Source: Okeania sp. SIO2B3 (GTDB lineage: Bacteria > Cyanobacteriota > Cyanobacteriia > Cyanobacteriales > Microcoleaceae). From it: DNA of 64,000 nucleotides. Location: the NCBI RefSeq assembly GCF_010672525.1, contig NZ_JAAHGH010000011.1, forward strand, positions 17,325 to 81,324. The letters are read 5' to 3'. Numbering within the stretch: position 1 is the stretch's first letter; each line of letters begins with the position of its first letter. Below the pieces are notes generated by a model that was not told where the DNA came from, did no database searches, and saw nothing but the letters and a program-made list of their open reading frames with translations. This document shows, piece after piece, positions 63,801 to 64,000 of the stretch. Made by a program: the position numbers and the translations under genes.

Positions 63801-64000
63801 AGAATTTTTGGCGATAATTTCTTGAGCTTTTTCTGCCAAATTTTCTTCTATATCTATTCTTTCTTGGAGTGTCCAACCATCTCCATCTATTCCTTGAGAT
63901 TCTAATACCTGTTTATGAAATTCATAGAAGTCTAAATTTTCAAAATATCCTTGAGGATTATCTTCTGTTCCCTCGATTAATTTCCGACCAATATGTAAAC
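60882..64000 (-). CDS. Sulfotransferase-like domain with long coiled-coil, partial at window edge
   Basis: The frame is open to the right edge of the window: upstream of codon 63839, which is a TTG and not a real start, it reads IGRKLIEGTEDNPQGYFEN and on without a stop. The N-terminal part (about the first 230 visible residues) is sulfotransferase-like, with LLIYRSPWEVVNSLYSR as the 3'-phosphate motif. The 5'-phosphosulfate loop would lie outside. The next ~700 residues are Gln/Glu/Ser-rich coiled-coil, including a near-exact 126-bp repeat. A short helical domain (YQLLVWEAWYAYQKGDLVEM) closes it. It is possibly a membrane-proximal or scaffold-bound enzyme. Confidence 0.87.
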   Translation of the reverse strand, partial: LHIGRKLIEGTEDNPQGYFENLDFYEFHKQVLESQGIDGDGWTLQERIDIEENLAEKAQEIIAKNSISGNWGWKETRTTLFLDFWENLLPNAKFLLIYRSPWEVVNSLYSRQDKIFQSQPELAVKSWLHYNQKIIDFYNYAANRCLLTNIQTIINNQELFIEAINQKFKTNFNYPAANIYEPSLFNNQLSTEDYRATLIDYYFPEAIEMYQELEARAWKPVDEIPNFSWQEKIKSSPYRIWAFQDWMNLCSVESQNKNLLAEVEKYKNQYQQSQLELTQTKSQLTQTRDELEKYVSQLDTTETTLLESQKQLQTTETALEETQSQLKKLEHIQTRFDQTENELATAKSQLHQTQTELTQCQSKIHQTESKLKKSQQIEKELIQTKSELQQTQGELVQNQSQLHQTQEELEQFTYRLQQTESVWKNSQSQLEKTEVLLEKSESQNKQTQAELGKVKHNLYETQATLKVYQNQLHQTQEEWENSQSQLIVTEAALQQGREQLTNVEKALENSHSQLKKTQAELGVTKHNLSETKSELVVDKYQLHQAQEEWEKSQSKLTATEAILQESQSHLQSKQAELTESNSQLQKHQQELEKSEYELQKTSKELQQTQSQLNQSQAELTASNSQLQKHQQELEKSEYELQKTSKELQQTQSQLNQSQAELTASNSQLQKHQQELEKSEYELQKTSKELQQTQSQLNQSQAELTASNSQLQKHQQELEKSEYELQKTSKELQQTQSQLNQSQAELTESNSQLKQKETRLQQSETQLKELQKNQQEWEISKSQSHKAKQELKRTNLQMQELQTELVESNSQLQQTEILLKHTNLQIQELQTELVESNSQLQQTEILLQQSHSQTKQTKALLKEFQNQLHQTDEKRKNQQLQLQENQTVLQQIKTQWRQTEILLQQSQSQQQNSQKELVKTKSQLTQTQSELEKLQYQQAILRNSKSESQTEYQLLVWEAWYAYQKGDLVEMQERLQKSLKYTENSRTEIVMEWLDSFANLSQQKGLEFDTEKLTNSEEWQKLMKRTMKMQNKVLVGSDK
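61746..62290 (-). repeat. 126-bp tandem repeat encoding 42-residue coiled-coil units
   Basis: The marker AATTCGGC recurs at 61765, 61891, 62017, 62143 and 62269, giving spacings of exactly 126 bases. The unit is 42 residues or six heptads (QAELTASNSQLQKHQQELEK, continuing to QSQLNQS). The copies are almost identical at DNA level, so the repeat has expanded or been homogenised recently. Confidence 0.92.

Noticed and set aside
26134-64000. A non-ribosomal peptide or polyketide cluster, because of the giant multidomain proteins
   Set aside because: No condensation, adenylation, ketosynthase or carrier-protein motifs were seen. The domains are sugar and sulfate transferases and methyltransferases.

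Overview
The window looks like chromosomal DNA of a filamentous, low-GC, repeat-rich cyanobacterium, perhaps an Oscillatoriales-type organism, but I cannot name the genus. The signs are frequent GCGATCGC octamers (HIP1), an HstK-type hybrid Ser/Thr-His kinase, the cyanobacterial/plastid-type cytochrome c maturation genes ccdA and ccs1, many lone tnpB genes, vMAP-type helix-turn-helix and Uma2 proteins, and heptanucleotide tandem repeats. No rRNA, tRNA or CRISPR array was seen.

Region 1 (1-10 kb) holds two tandem HstK-type kinases. They share an identical 80-bp upstream segment and a nearly identical 5' end. The second copy has lost about 1 kb of its middle and is split by a frameshift. Region 2 (10-26 kb) is an accessory and maintenance zone. 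It has a P-loop GTPase with small unknown genes, ccs1 and ccdA separated by a tnpB element, a MazEF/PemIK-like toxin-antitoxin pair, a glycosyltransferase, a small vMAP-type HTH protein, a frameshifted exported protein, two decayed tnpB genes and an excisionase-like HTH gene. Between these lie MITE-like elements and palindromic repeats.

Region 3 (26-64 kb) is the striking part: a cluster of very large multidomain enzymes. They combine sulfotransferase, glycosyltransferase (GT2, GT92-like, GT61-like and GT1/CgeB-like), SAM-methyltransferase, asparagine-synthetase-like, TPR and coiled-coil domains. At least five sulfotransferase domains of about four sequence types occur here. About nine copies of an uncharacterised ~100-residue module, called here the 'GW module' after its conserved hydrophobic-SGW motif, are attached to otherwise unrelated enzymes. 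The best inference is a factory for a sulfated, methylated and perhaps amidated surface polysaccharide or glycoprotein glycan. No polymerase, flippase or export gene is in the window, and the last gene runs off the right edge. A HEPN/MNT toxin-antitoxin pair and a Uma2 gene sit inside the cluster.

A second theme is repeat invasion of genes. Heptamer tandem repeats have expanded inside two giant enzymes, even within a glycosyltransferase domain, and remain open in the reading frame. GC-rich palindromic elements have inserted into coding regions in frame (a tnpB, a sulfotransferase linker) and out of frame (another tnpB). Three copies of a MITE-like element with TAATTAGGG-type ends are present, one carrying a nested palindromic element.
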